DNA from: Pseudomonas sp. PDM04 | Lineage (GTDB): Bacteria > Pseudomonadota > Gammaproteobacteria > Pseudomonadales > Pseudomonadaceae | Assembly (NCBI RefSeq): GCF_014851765.1 | Contig: NZ_JACVAI010000003.1 | Location: forward strand, 248,001 to 312,000 | Direction: 5' to 3' | DNA: 64,000 nucleotides | Position numbers and translations under genes: made by a program | Notes under the pieces: model-generated | Databases searched by the model: none | Told to the model about the DNA's origin: nothing | What the model saw: only the letters and a program-made list of their open reading frames with translations | Shown here: positions 51,158 to 60,433 of the stretch, piece by piece | How positions within the stretch are numbered: the first letter of the stretch is position 1 | Layout of the letters: each line of letters starts with the position of its first letter

Positions 51158-51841
51158 ATGCGAATTCTATTGGTTGAAGACAACCGCGATATCCTGGCCA
51201 ATCTGGCTGATTACCTGGGGCTCAAAGGCTATACCGTGGATTGCGCGCAGGACGGTTTGTCGGGCCTTCACCTGGCGGCGACCGAGCATTACGACTTGAT
51301 CGTGCTCGACATCATGTTGCCTGGCATTGACGGCTACACCCTGTGCAAACGCCTGCGTGAGGACGCCCGTCGCGACACGCCGGTCATCATGCTGACCGCC
51401 CGTGACCAACTGGACGATCGCCTGCAAGGCTTCAAGTCCGGTGCCGATGATTACCTGATCAAGCCGTTTGCCCTGTCGGAACTGGCCGCGCGGATCGAAG
51501 CAGTGATGCGTCGGGCCCAGGGCGGCGGTCGGCGCACACTGGAGGTCGGCGGGCTCAGCTATGACCTCGATACCCTGGAGGTCAGCCGCGAAGGTCGCCT
51601 GTTGAAGCTCAATCCGGTGGGCCTCAAGTTGCTGGCCGTGCTGATGCAAAAAAGCCCCCACGTCCTGCGTCGGGAGATTCTCGAAGAAGCCTTGTGGGGC
51701 GATGATTGCCCGGACAGCGACAGCCTGCGCAGCCATGTCCACCAATTGCGTCAGGTGATCGACAAGCCGTTCGCCAAACCGTTGCTGCACACCGTGCATG
51801 GTGTGGGTTATCGCTTGGCCGAGGGCCGTGATGGAGTTTAA
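51158..51841 (+). CDS. colR: Response regulator ColR
   Basis: This 227-residue OmpR-type regulator has phospho-acceptor Asp51 in LIVLDIMLPG and a C-terminal winged helix (SHVHQLRQVIDKPF... VHGVGYRLAE). ColRS controls envelope genes in response to excess metals (iron, zinc) and supports membrane integrity and root colonisation. AAGG lies five bases before the ATG. It overlaps colS by 11 bases. Confidence 0.94.
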   Translation: MRILLVEDNRDILANLADYLGLKGYTVDCAQDGLSGLHLAATEHYDLIVLDIMLPGIDGYTLCKRLREDARRDTPVIMLTARDQLDDRLQGFKSGADDYLIKPFALSELAARIEAVMRRAQGGGRRTLEVGGLSYDLDTLEVSREGRLLKLNPVGLKLLAVLMQKSPHVLRREILEEALWGDDCPDSDSLRSHVHQLRQVIDKPFAKPLLHTVHGVGYRLAEGRDGV

Positions 51842-53108
51842 GCAAAGCCTTGCTCAACGGATCATCATCGCCTTTGCGCTGATGAGCGCGCTGGTCGCCG
51901 GAGCCTTTGCCATGGGCATTGTCGCAACGGTTCACCTGGTGGAAGAAAAACTGATTTCCGCAGGCCTGGGCGGTGATTTGCAACGGTTGTTGCTGATGGA
52001 CAGCGTCTCGGACTGGAGCCATCGCCCCGAGCCGGACCAACTGTTCTATTTCAGCGGCGGGCCGGGCGACTTCGAGTTGCCCAAGGACCTGCGTCACCTC
52101 GATCCGGGTTTTCACGAAGTGTTCCGCGAGCAGCTGTCGTACCACGCGATGGTCGAAGTCGTCGACGGCCGGCGCTATGTGCTGCTGCAAGACCAGAGCG
52201 ACTTCGAGGAGCGCGAGCGCGTGTTGTTCGCCGTTGTGCTGGTCGGCTTCGTGCTCAGCCTGGCGTTGGCGGTGTTTCTCGGCTGGATACTGGCACGCAA
52301 GGTGATGGCACCGGTGGTGCGGCTGGCGCGCCAGGTCCGCCACCGTGACCAGTTGCTGGGCCTGGCGCCACCACTGGCGCCCGATTATGCCGCCGATGAA
52401 GTGGGTGAGCTGGCGGTGGCTTTCGACGCGACGCTTGGTCGTTTGCGCCAGGCATTGACCCGGGAACGCCTGTTCACCAGCGACGTCAGCCATGAATTGC
52501 GCACCCCCCTGATGGTGCTGGCCAGTTCCTGTGAGCTGTTGCTGGAAAACCCCGGTATTGATCAGCGCGGGCGGGCGCAGGTCGAACGAATCGCCCGTGC
52601 CTGTGAGGAAATGCGTGAACTGGTGCAAACGTTTCTGATGCTGGCCCGGGCTCAGCGCGAAGATGCCGGCATCGCGCCACAACAGTCACTGACCCAGGTC
52701 GCCGACGGGTTGCTCACTCTCTGGCGTGAGCCGATCGAAGCCAAGGGGTTGTCGCTGATCTTCGAGCCTGGCCATCCGTCCGACACCCGCTACAACGCCA
52801 CCCTGCTGCAAGCTGTCATGGGCAACCTGCTGCGCAACGCGCTGCACTACACCGAGCGCGGGTTTATCCGCTTGACCCTCACGGCCACGGGGTTTCGGGT
52901 CGAGGACAGTGGTGTGGGGATCCCGGAAGAGAAACGTGAAGCGATGTTCGAGCCGTTCGTGCGAGGCAATGAAAAACGCGGAGACGGCCTGGGCCTTGGC
53001 CTGTCGCTGGTGCAGCGGATTTGCGAAAACCAGGGGTGGAGCGTCAGCCTGACTCAGATGGAGCCCAATGGCTGTCGCTTTCAGGTCGAGCTGGTCCCGG
53101 CGAGCTGA
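51831..53108 (+). CDS. colS: Sensor kinase ColS
   Basis: This 425-residue kinase has two membrane helices (about residues 10-33 and 132-155) around a periplasmic domain. That domain has Glu38, Glu96 and an E126xxE129 motif (FEERER), exactly the residues I recall as needed for iron/zinc sensing in P. putida ColS. The HAMP-like linker is followed by SDVSHELRTPLMVL with the phospho-acceptor His, then N, G1 and G2 boxes (GLGLGLSLV). It phosphorylates ColR. Confidence 0.94.
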   Translation: MEFKQSLAQRIIIAFALMSALVAGAFAMGIVATVHLVEEKLISAGLGGDLQRLLLMDSVSDWSHRPEPDQLFYFSGGPGDFELPKDLRHLDPGFHEVFREQLSYHAMVEVVDGRRYVLLQDQSDFEERERVLFAVVLVGFVLSLALAVFLGWILARKVMAPVVRLARQVRHRDQLLGLAPPLAPDYAADEVGELAVAFDATLGRLRQALTRERLFTSDVSHELRTPLMVLASSCELLLENPGIDQRGRAQVERIARACEEMRELVQTFLMLARAQREDAGIAPQQSLTQVADGLLTLWREPIEAKGLSLIFEPGHPSDTRYNATLLQAVMGNLLRNALHYTERGFIRLTLTATGFRVEDSGVGIPEEKREAMFEPFVRGNEKRGDGLGLGLSLVQRICENQGWSVSLTQMEPNGCRFQVELVPAS

Positions 53109-53170
53109 AGGTTATGGCCCCCAGCCATTACGGATACCCTGTAAAACCTTGTAATAGTAAAGGGTTTTAC

Positions 53171-53186
53171 ATGACATTTTTTTCAC
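53171..53186 (+). promoter_or_regulatory. ColR box upstream of the methyltransferase gene
   Basis: ATGACATTTTTTTCAC matches the ColR consensus except for the first base. It lies in the 149-base gap between colS and the methyltransferase gene, so the downstream genes probably have their own ColR-controlled promoter. Confidence 0.65.
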
Positions 53187-53257
53187 AAAGGCATGACCTG
53201 TCGCTGACACGGCGCTCCCTAACGTAGGTGTCATCAGACGTTCAGGAGTGCCTGGTG

Positions 53258-53926
53258 ATGGCCGGCCCGATAAAGCTCGATTTTTCCGAAAAATACGACG
53301 ATTCACACGCACAGAAATATTTGCGCAAACATCAGGACGGTTTGGGCCGTCGGTTGTCTCATTGGCGGGACGAACAACTGGCGCGCAAAGCATTGACCCT
53401 GGTCGGTGAACCCGGCCTAGTCCTTGATTTACCCTGTGGTGCCGGGCGTTTCTGGCCTTTGCTGGCGGAAAAACCCAACCGCGTGATCATCGGGGCGGAC
53501 AACTCCGAGTCGATGATCAAGATCGCGCTCGAGGCGCAGCCCGCCGAAGTGGTAAAACGGGTACGACCCTTGCACACTTCTGCGTTCGACATCGACTTGC
53601 CTGATAACGCCGTCGACAGCATTTTTTGCATGCGCTTGTTGCACCACATCGGTGACGCCGAGCATCGACTGGCTATTTTGCGTGAATTCGAGCGGGTCAG
53701 CCGTGACAGTGTGATTCTGTCTCTATGGGTCGACGGTAATTTCAAGGCGTGGAAGCGCAAGCGTTCCGAGCTTAAGCGTGAGCAGGAAGGTTACCAAAAT
53801 CGATTTGTGTTACCGGCTGCTACGGTTGAAAAAGAATTTGAGCAGGCGGGTTTCCGTATCCAGGAACAACTGGACTTTCTACCGCTCTATGCCATGTGGC
53901 GGGTTTATGTATTACGCAAGAGGTAA
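53258..53926 (+). CDS. SAM-dependent methyltransferase (orf222/WarA type)
   Basis: This 222-residue class I methyltransferase has SAM motif I LDLPCGAGRFWP and motif II region RVIIGADNSESMI. It corresponds in length and place to orf222 of the P. fluorescens colRS locus, whose P. aeruginosa homologue has, as I recall, been linked to LPS modification (WarA). ATG is chosen; a GTG one codon upstream is possible, both served by AGGAG. It is four bases from the kinase gene. Confidence 0.85.
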   Translation: MAGPIKLDFSEKYDDSHAQKYLRKHQDGLGRRLSHWRDEQLARKALTLVGEPGLVLDLPCGAGRFWPLLAEKPNRVIIGADNSESMIKIALEAQPAEVVKRVRPLHTSAFDIDLPDNAVDSIFCMRLLHHIGDAEHRLAILREFERVSRDSVILSLWVDGNFKAWKRKRSELKREQEGYQNRFVLPAATVEKEFEQAGFRIQEQLDFLPLYAMWRVYVLRKR

Positions 53927-53930
53927 CACA

Positions 53931-54644
53931 ATGGCAGTGCAGTGTGCAGCAGAAGCAGACGTCGCCTCCGAAGATCGATTTGATCATTACTGGAATCAGC
54001 GCGGCGAATGGGTTGAAGAACCCAATGTTCGTCGTGGTGGTGAAAGCGGCGTACAGCGCGTCAAGGCAGCGGATGGCCAGTTGTTGTATGCCAAACGTCA
54101 GACCGGGCATATCTACCGCAGCTGGCTGCACCCCTTCGGTCGCCCGACGGTTCTGCGTGAACGTGACGCGCTGATTGGCGTGAGCAAGATTGGCGTCCGT
54201 GTTCCCGAAATCGTTTTCTGCGGCGCGCAGCGCGATCCCGCCCACCAATGGCGCGCGCTGCTGGTGACCAAGTCGCTGGATGGTTTCGAGGAAATTGCCC
54301 ATTGGTACGCCGGCGGCGGACGTGAGCGTCACGGTGACGCCGTGCATGACCGCGTGCTGAAGGACGTGGCGGAAAACCTGGCGCTCATGCACCTGGGCCG
54401 CTGGCAGCATAGCTGCCTCTACATGAAGCATATTTTTGTCCGGGTGACCGGGGAAGGCGAGGCGACCAAGGTTGAAACGGCTCTGATCGATCTGGAGAAG
54501 TGCCGTCAGCGTTTGACCGCCTATCGCGCCGCCTCCCATGACCTGAAGCAACTGCGCCGCCATTCGTCGTTCAGTGCGACGGAGTGGGAGAAACTCGTCT
54601 ACTTTTACGAGACAGCGTTTGGCAGCGCTATCAAAGGTTTATAG
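53931..54644 (+). CDS. Lipopolysaccharide core kinase-like protein (InaA/WapQ type)
   Basis: This 237-residue protein has a WaaP/Kdo-kinase-like fold. Features are the Lys in LLYAKRQTGH, the Glu of LREREAL-type helix (VLRERDAL), a catalytic-loop equivalent in HSCLYMKHIFV, and the DFG-like Asp in ALIDLEKCR. It probably phosphorylates an LPS core sugar. AGAGG precedes the ATG. Together with the methyltransferase and ColRS it forms an envelope-modification module conserved in pseudomonads. Confidence 0.85.
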   Translation: MAVQCAAEADVASEDRFDHYWNQRGEWVEEPNVRRGGESGVQRVKAADGQLLYAKRQTGHIYRSWLHPFGRPTVLRERDALIGVSKIGVRVPEIVFCGAQRDPAHQWRALLVTKSLDGFEEIAHWYAGGGRERHGDAVHDRVLKDVAENLALMHLGRWQHSCLYMKHIFVRVTGEGEATKVETALIDLEKCRQRLTAYRAASHDLKQLRRHSSFSATEWEKLVYFYETAFGSAIKGL

Positions 54645-54646
54645 TG

Positions 54647-54874
54647 ATGAAACTAGAAATTGCGCGAGGTTTGTTCCTGCTGGGAGCCTTGGCAGTTGCT
54701 TCATTGGCGGTGGCGGCTTGGGAACAGCCGCGCACGCAGGTCCTCGGTTCAGTGAACGGGGACGCACGATGCCCGCTGCCGCGGATTGCCAAGGCATCGG
54801 CTGCAACCCAACCCGATCATGATCTGCTGCTGTTCATGTTCGGACTCTCTCAAGGACTGAGGCCGCAAAGTTGA
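54647..54874 (+). CDS. Small exported hypothetical protein
   Basis: This 75-residue protein has a signal-peptide-like N-terminus (ARGLFLLGALAVASLAVAAW), cleavage near AVAA, and a short mature part with one Cys. The ATG lies two bases after the kinase stop, with AAGG upstream, so translation is coupled. It is followed by a terminator, which supports it as the last gene of the unit. No family is recognised. Confidence 0.65.
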   Translation: MKLEIARGLFLLGALAVASLAVAAWEQPRTQVLGSVNGDARCPLPRIAKASAATQPDHDLLLFMFGLSQGLRPQS

Positions 54875-54891
54875 CCCGATCGAAGCCCCCG

Positions 54892-54922
54892 AAAAGGCCT
54901 CGCTATTGCGAGGCCTTTTTTA
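54892..54922 (+). terminator. Terminator of the colRS-linked genes
   Basis: AAGGCCTCG-CTATTG-CGAGGCCTT is followed by a T-run. Confidence 0.9.
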
Positions 54923-54937
54923 TGTGTGCAAGAAAAC

Positions 54938-55024
54938 TGTGGGAGCGAGGGTCACCAACGACAAAGCGGGCTGGTTGATGGCCCGCCTTGTCCGGACGTT
55001 TATCGCGAGCGGGCTCGTTCCTAC
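54938..55024. repeat. REP doublet (REPIN), degenerate
   Basis: Arms TGTGGGAGCGAGGGTCACC and TATCGCGAGCGGGCTCGTTCC flank an internal GCGGGC/GCCCGC repeat. It lies between the terminator and the convergent mexW. Confidence 0.7.
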
Positions 55025-58000
55025 GGATGGATTTGGGGATCAGTCGGTTTGTCCGGCTTGGCCAGCAGGGTATAGACGCACGGCAATACGAACAGGGTGA
55101 ACAGGGTGCCGATCGACATCCCCGTGGCGATCACCGTGCCGATGTCGAATCGGCTGACGGCACCGGCGCCCGTGGCAATGATCAGCGGCACCATGCCGAA
55201 CACCATCGCCGCCGTCGTCATCAACACCGGGCGCAGGCGGATCGACGCGGCTTCCTCGACGGCCTCGCGAGGCGTCAGGCCCTTTTCCTTGCGCAGCTGG
55301 TTGGCGAACTCGACGATCAGGATCCCGTGCTTGCTGATCAAACCGATCAGCGTCACCAGGCCGACCTGGGTGTAGATGTTCATGCTCGACCAGCCCAGGA
55401 ACAACGGGATCAACGCACCGCAGATCGACAGCGGCACCGTCACCAGGATCACCAGCGGATCGCGGAAACTCTCGAACTGGGCCGCCAGGACCAGGAAAAT
55501 GATCGCCAGTGCCAGGGCAAACGTCACCCACAGCGCACTGCCTTCCTGGATGTACTGTCGCGAGGCCCCGGCGTAGTCGACGGCGAAACCGGCCGGCGCT
55601 TCTTCCCGGGCGATCTGGCGCACCGCTTCGAGGGCTTCCCCCATGCTCACCAGCGGCACGCCGGAGAGGATCGCCGAGTTGAGCTGCTGGAACTGGTTCA
55701 ATTGCCGTGGCCGTGCACGGTCGGTGACAGTGATCAGGGTCGACAGGGCCAGCAGCTCACCCTGGGTGTTTTTCACGTAATAGTTGTTCAGCCAGTCCGG
55801 GTTGTCGCGGAAGGGCCGTTCGACCTGCGCGATGACCTTGTAGCTACGCCCTTCAATGGTGAAACGGTTGATTTCCGCCTCGCCCAGCAGCGTCGCCAGC
55901 GTCCCGCCAAGGTCCTGCATGGAGACGCCCATCTGTGCGGCCTTGGCGCGGTCGATGTCCACCACGACTTCAGGTTTGTCGAATGCCAGGTCAACGTCGA
56001 CGAAGGCAAACTTGCCGGACTCCATCGCCCGCTTCTTCACCCGGTCCATCACTTGCAGCAACGACTCGTAATCGTTGGCGGTATTGATGACGAATTGAAA
56101 TGGCAGCCCTTCGCCGGTGCCCGGCAGGGACGGCAGGTTGAAACCGAACACCTGCAAGCCGGCAATGCCCTCGAGCTTGCCCTGGACCTCGGGCAGGATT
56201 TCCATCTGGGTGCGGTCGCGTTCGTTCCAGGGCTTGAGCAGGAAGCCGCCGACCCCCGATTGCACGCCATTGAAGCCGTTGATCTGGAACGAGGAGTAGT
56301 ACTCGGGAAACGCCTTGAAGATGTCGATGAATTCGTTGGTGTAGGCGTTCAGGTAGTCGAGGTTGGTCGGCTGCGGGGCATTGGCCAGCATGAAGATGAT
56401 GCCCTGGTCCTCGTCCGGTGCCAGCTCCGACTTGGTGAAGGTGAGCAGCGCCGGAATCAGACACAGCACGATGGCGGCAAACACCAGCACCACCGGGCGG
56501 GTGTTCAGCGTGCCGTGGAGCAGGCGCTGGTAGCGGCGTTTGAGGCTGTCGAAAATCAGGTCGAGGCGGTGTGCCAGGCCCGTGGGGTTTTCGTCGTGGC
56601 GCAGCAGGACGGCGCACATCATCGGTGACAGGGTCAGGGCGACAATGCCGGAGATCACCACCGCGCCGGCCAGGGTCAGGGCGAACTCCTTGAACAGCGC
56701 GCCGGTAAGGCCTGTCAGGAAGCCGATGGGCGCATAGACCGCCGCCAGGGTGATGGTCATCGAAACCACCGGCATGGCGATTTCCCGGGCCCCCTCGATG
56801 GCGGCATCCAGCGGCGTCTTGCCTTCCTCGATATGCCGGTGGATGTTCTCCACCACGACGATGGCGTCGTCCACCACCAGGCCGATGGCCAGCACCATGG
56901 CCAGCAGGGTCAGCAGGTTGATCGAGTAACCCATCATCTGCATGAAGAACATCACGCCAATCATCGACAGCGGGATCGTCACCACCGGGATCACCACCGA
57001 GCGCAGCGCACCGAGGAACAGGAACACGACGACTATCACGATCAGCACTGCTTCGAACAGGGTCTTGACCACCTCGTCGATCGAGGCCTGGATGAACAAG
57101 GTCGCGTCGTAGGCGATCTCGCCCTTGAGGTTCGGCGGCAACTGGGCCTCAAGGTCGGGCATGATCTTGCGCACTTCCTTGATCACGTCCAGCGGGTTGG
57201 CGCCGGGCGTGGCCTTGATGCCGATGTACACCGAGGGCGTGCCACCGAAGGAGCTGATGCTGTCGTAGTTCTCTGCGCCCATTTCCACGCGTGCGACATC
57301 GCTGAGCAGCACGCGGCTGTCACCCTCGACCTTGAGCGGGATCGCCGCAAAGGCCTCGGCGGACTTGAGTTCGGTATTGGCGTTGATGCTGGTGACCACG
57401 TACTCGCCTTTCACTTCGCCGGCGGCGGAGAGGAAGTTGTACTGGCGCACCGCGTTGGTGACGTCGCTGGCGCTCAAGCCGAAACCGGCGAGTTTCACCG
57501 GGTCCAGCCACAGGCGCATGGCGAATACCTGGTTGCCAAGGATTTCGGCTTCGGCCATGCCCGGCAGCGTGGCCAGTTTGGGCTGGATGACCCGTGACAG
57601 GTAGTCGGTGATCTGCGGGTTGCTCAGTTCCTTGCTGAAGAAACTGATGTACATCAGTGCCGAGGCGTCGGCCGCTTCCTTGCTCAGCACCGGGTCTTCG
57701 GCGTCCTGGGGCAACTGGTTCTTCACCTCGTTGGCCTTGGCCAGAAGTTCGGTGAACAAACGGTCGCTGTTGGAACCGATGCGCGCGTAGATCGAAATCA
57801 CCGAGAAGTTCTGGCGACTGACCGAGGTCATGTAGTCGATGCCTTCGGCGCTCGCCAGGCTCTGTTGCATCGGTTGGGTGATGTAGCCCTGGATGGTTTC
57901 GGCGTTGGCGCCGGGGTACGCGGTGGTCACCGTGATCAGGGCGTTTTCCATTTGCGGGTACTGGCGCAGCGGCAGCTTGCTCCAGGCCTGGAAACCCAGC

Positions 58001-58068
58001 AGCACAATCAGCAGGCTGACCACGGAGGCGAGCACCGGGCGGCGGATGAACGGGTCGGTAAAAGCCAT
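55021..58068 (-). CDS. mexW: RND multidrug efflux transporter MexW-type
   Basis: This 1015-residue HAE1-type RND pump has twelve helices. The proton-relay Asp pair lies in GLVVDDAIVVV near residue 405 and a conserved Lys in LISKHGIL near 935. It begins MAFTDPFIRRPVLA. The sequence and its position beside the DUF1513/imelysin cluster match MexW of MexVW in P. aeruginosa. AAGGA precedes the ATG. It exports drugs and dyes with MexV and an outer membrane factor encoded elsewhere. Confidence 0.88.
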   Translation of the reverse strand: MAFTDPFIRRPVLASVVSLLIVLLGFQAWSKLPLRQYPQMENALITVTTAYPGANAETIQGYITQPMQQSLASAEGIDYMTSVSRQNFSVISIYARIGSNSDRLFTELLAKANEVKNQLPQDAEDPVLSKEAADASALMYISFFSKELSNPQITDYLSRVIQPKLATLPGMAEAEILGNQVFAMRLWLDPVKLAGFGLSASDVTNAVRQYNFLSAAGEVKGEYVVTSINANTELKSAEAFAAIPLKVEGDSRVLLSDVARVEMGAENYDSISSFGGTPSVYIGIKATPGANPLDVIKEVRKIMPDLEAQLPPNLKGEIAYDATLFIQASIDEVVKTLFEAVLIVIVVVFLFLGALRSVVIPVVTIPLSMIGVMFFMQMMGYSINLLTLLAMVLAIGLVVDDAIVVVENIHRHIEEGKTPLDAAIEGAREIAMPVVSMTITLAAVYAPIGFLTGLTGALFKEFALTLAGAVVISGIVALTLSPMMCAVLLRHDENPTGLAHRLDLIFDSLKRRYQRLLHGTLNTRPVVLVFAAIVLCLIPALLTFTKSELAPDEDQGIIFMLANAPQPTNLDYLNAYTNEFIDIFKAFPEYYSSFQINGFNGVQSGVGGFLLKPWNERDRTQMEILPEVQGKLEGIAGLQVFGFNLPSLPGTGEGLPFQFVINTANDYESLLQVMDRVKKRAMESGKFAFVDVDLAFDKPEVVVDIDRAKAAQMGVSMQDLGGTLATLLGEAEINRFTIEGRSYKVIAQVERPFRDNPDWLNNYYVKNTQGELLALSTLITVTDRARPRQLNQFQQLNSAILSGVPLVSMGEALEAVRQIAREEAPAGFAVDYAGASRQYIQEGSALWVTFALALAIIFLVLAAQFESFRDPLVILVTVPLSICGALIPLFLGWSSMNIYTQVGLVTLIGLISKHGILIVEFANQLRKEKGLTPREAVEEAASIRLRPVLMTTAAMVFGMVPLIIATGAGAVSRFDIGTVIATGMSIGTLFTLFVLPCVYTLLAKPDKPTDPQIHP

Positions 58069-58081
58069 GGGAATTCCTTGA

Positions 58082-59230
58082 TCAGTCCGCACGCGGCGGG
58101 CTGTTCTTCTCGCCTAGGGTCTTGTCGTCGCTGATGGCAATGTGCGCGCCGTTGTCCAGTTTGATCTGGCCGGCCGTGACCACTTTCTCGCCGCTGTGCA
58201 CGCCCTTGGTAATCATCACCACGCCGTCGCGGCGTTCGCCGGTTTCGATGAAGCGACGTTCGGCGATCAGGATCGGTTCACCCTTGTCGTTTTTTTCCAG
58301 CTGGCCGTCTTCGGACTTCTTCTGCGCGACGATGTACAGCGAGTTGCCGTACAGCGTGTAGGTGATCGCGCTTTCCGGCACCACAACGCGCGGCTGCGGG
58401 TCGGGCAGCATCACCTGCAGGTTGGCGAACATCCCCGGCAACAACTTGCCGTCGGGGTTGGCCAGGGTGGCGCGGACCTGAACGTTGCGTGTGCTGTTTT
58501 CGACCTTGGGGTTGATCGCGCTGATGGTGCCGGGGAAGGTCTGGGCCGGGTAGGCCGCGACGATGATCTCCACCGGTTGACCAACGCCGATTTTCGGCAC
58601 CGACTGCTCGGGCACGAAGAAATCGACATAGAGGCTGCTGAGGTCTTGCAGGGTGGCGACCACGGTGCCACTGGCCAGGTAGTCGCCGATGTCGACCTGG
58701 CGAATGCCGATGGTTCCGGTGAAGGGCGCGGCGATACTCTTTTTGCCGAGGGCCGCCTTGAGCTGGTTGACCGTGGCCTTGCTTTTTTTCAGCACCGCCG
58801 ACAGTCGGTCGAATTCGCCTTTGGAAATGGCCTGGCTGCCGACCAGTTGACTGCCACGACCGTAGTCGAGCTGGGCCAGCCCGAGATCGGCCTCGGCCGT
58901 TTCGAGCAGGGCCGATTCCACCTTGCTGTCGAGTCGCAGAAGCGGTTGGCCAGCCTTGACCTTCTGCCCCGACTCGAACTGCAAATCGATGACCGTGCCG
59001 TCGGTTTCCAGGCTCAGGTCCACACCCTGCAACGCCTTGAGCGTGCCGACCGTCGGCAATCGTGCCTGCCACGGCTGCTCGACAGCGGCGGCCACCGCGA
59101 CACTGATCGGCGGCTTCGGCGCGGAGAAAGCCTGGATCATCGTATAGATGGAGAAGGCTTTGTAACCGGCCAGGACCAGCACGATCAACAGAACAATACC
59201 CAACATGATCAGCATGCGGCGACGCAGCAT
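58082..59230 (-). CDS. mexV: RND periplasmic adaptor MexV-type
   Basis: This 382-residue membrane fusion protein has an N-terminal membrane anchor (LIMLGIVLLIVLVLAGY) with no lipobox Cys, a lipoyl/barrel-sandwich domain (VDLSLETDGTVIDLQFESGQKVKAGQPLLRLD) and alpha-hairpin coiled coil at about 110-165. The start MLRRRMLIM has AAGGA upstream. It lies 13 bases before mexW in one operon. No regulator gene is adjacent. Confidence 0.87.
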   Translation of the reverse strand: MLRRRMLIMLGIVLLIVLVLAGYKAFSIYTMIQAFSAPKPPISVAVAAAVEQPWQARLPTVGTLKALQGVDLSLETDGTVIDLQFESGQKVKAGQPLLRLDSKVESALLETAEADLGLAQLDYGRGSQLVGSQAISKGEFDRLSAVLKKSKATVNQLKAALGKKSIAAPFTGTIGIRQVDIGDYLASGTVVATLQDLSSLYVDFFVPEQSVPKIGVGQPVEIIVAAYPAQTFPGTISAINPKVENSTRNVQVRATLANPDGKLLPGMFANLQVMLPDPQPRVVVPESAITYTLYGNSLYIVAQKKSEDGQLEKNDKGEPILIAERRFIETGERRDGVVMITKGVHSGEKVVTAGQIKLDNGAHIAISDDKTLGEKNSPPRAD

Positions 59231-59320
59231 ATTTCCATTTCCTTGGAGAAAATCAGGTGAGACAGTCCGGCACATTACTCCCTGTGCGAAGGCTATTCCA
59301 GTGACCGCAAAACAGCGTTT

Positions 59321-60433
59321 TCAGATCAGATGCAAATGGTTGTCCCAAAGGCCGGCAGGCAGCTCCAGCGGTTTTGCAACAAGGTTTGTCTGGCGGCAAT
59401 CGTAGTAGCGGCAGCGACCTTGTCCGGAGGTCACGACAAAGCCATCGGCCACTGCACCGACCCCGGCACAGTCAGGCAGTGGCGCATCCAGGCGCACGTC
59501 ACCGCTGTCCAGGTCCCAGATGAAAAAGCGGTTGCCCCGGGGCGCCGTCAATGCCACCAGGCGCAGGTCGCTGTGCACCGCGACGCTGGCGGTGTAATGC
59601 CCCATGGCCTGCAATTGATGCTCGGGCACCGGGAACGCCACGAACGGCTGGCCGGGACGCTTGATGGCCAGCAACTCCGACGATTCGTGAGACGGGCCCA
59701 TGAACTGCTGGCCGGCGACGATGGTGCCGTCGCTGGCAATGCCCAGGTGGCGCACGCTGTTCATCTGCTGCGCGAGGGTTTCCTTGCTCAGCAGGGTGCC
59801 ATCGCGTTGCATCAGCACCAGGCTCGGCTCCATGGCATCGAGGTTCATCTCGACCCGGCTTTCGGCCTCGGTACGAATGCCACCGTTGGCCACCACCAGG
59901 GTTTCGCCATCGGGCAGCCACGACACCTGGTGCGGTCCGATGCCATGGGTCGATATCTCGCCGCTGTGCACCAGGCGTTCACCTTCGAACCGGTACACAC
60001 CGAGCAGACCGCGCCCCGGATCGGACGTGTCGTTCTCGGTGGCGTAGAGCCAGTCGCCGCTGTTGTGGATCACCGCGTGGCCGTAGAAATGCCGGTTCGG
60101 CTGCGAGACCACCGTCTGCAACAGCGTGCCGTCGCGCAGGTCGATCAGGTAGCTTTCGGTGCCGGGGCGCCGGGCGACGAACAGGGCAATCGGCCGTGTC
60201 GGGTGATCGATGATGTCATGGCAGCGCTGGCCGACCTGGGTGGCGAACACCTGGGTGCCGTCCAGCCGATAGCCGACGGCGTAATGCTTGCCATCGCCAT
60301 CGTCCCGCGCCGAGAGCAGCAGCGGGCCGTGATCCTTTTGCTTGAACAGCTTCCAGCCGCCCAGGGTCACTGCGCCCAGCAGCAAACTACCTAACGTCAG
60401 AGCCTGTCGTCGCAGCATGGCACTCGCCCTCAT
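59321..60433 (-). CDS. DUF1513 protein
   Basis: This 370-residue exported protein has a Tat-like signal (MLRRQALTLGSLLLGAVTLGG; start may be five codons later). The rest is a predicted beta-propeller-like DUF1513 fold with repeated segments such as GHAVIHNSGDWLYATENDT and GPHQVSWLPDGETLVVANGG. It is consistently found beside imelysin genes, in an iron-related operon. The start overlaps the imelysin stop (ATGA). Its biochemical role is unknown. Confidence 0.88.
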   Translation of the reverse strand: MRASAMLRRQALTLGSLLLGAVTLGGWKLFKQKDHGPLLLSARDDGDGKHYAVGYRLDGTQVFATQVGQRCHDIIDHPTRPIALFVARRPGTESYLIDLRDGTLLQTVVSQPNRHFYGHAVIHNSGDWLYATENDTSDPGRGLLGVYRFEGERLVHSGEISTHGIGPHQVSWLPDGETLVVANGGIRTEAESRVEMNLDAMEPSLVLMQRDGTLLSKETLAQQMNSVRHLGIASDGTIVAGQQFMGPSHESSELLAIKRPGQPFVAFPVPEHQLQAMGHYTASVAVHSDLRLVALTAPRGNRFFIWDLDSGDVRLDAPLPDCAGVGAVADGFVVTSGQGRCRYYDCRQTNLVAKPLELPAGLWDNHLHLI

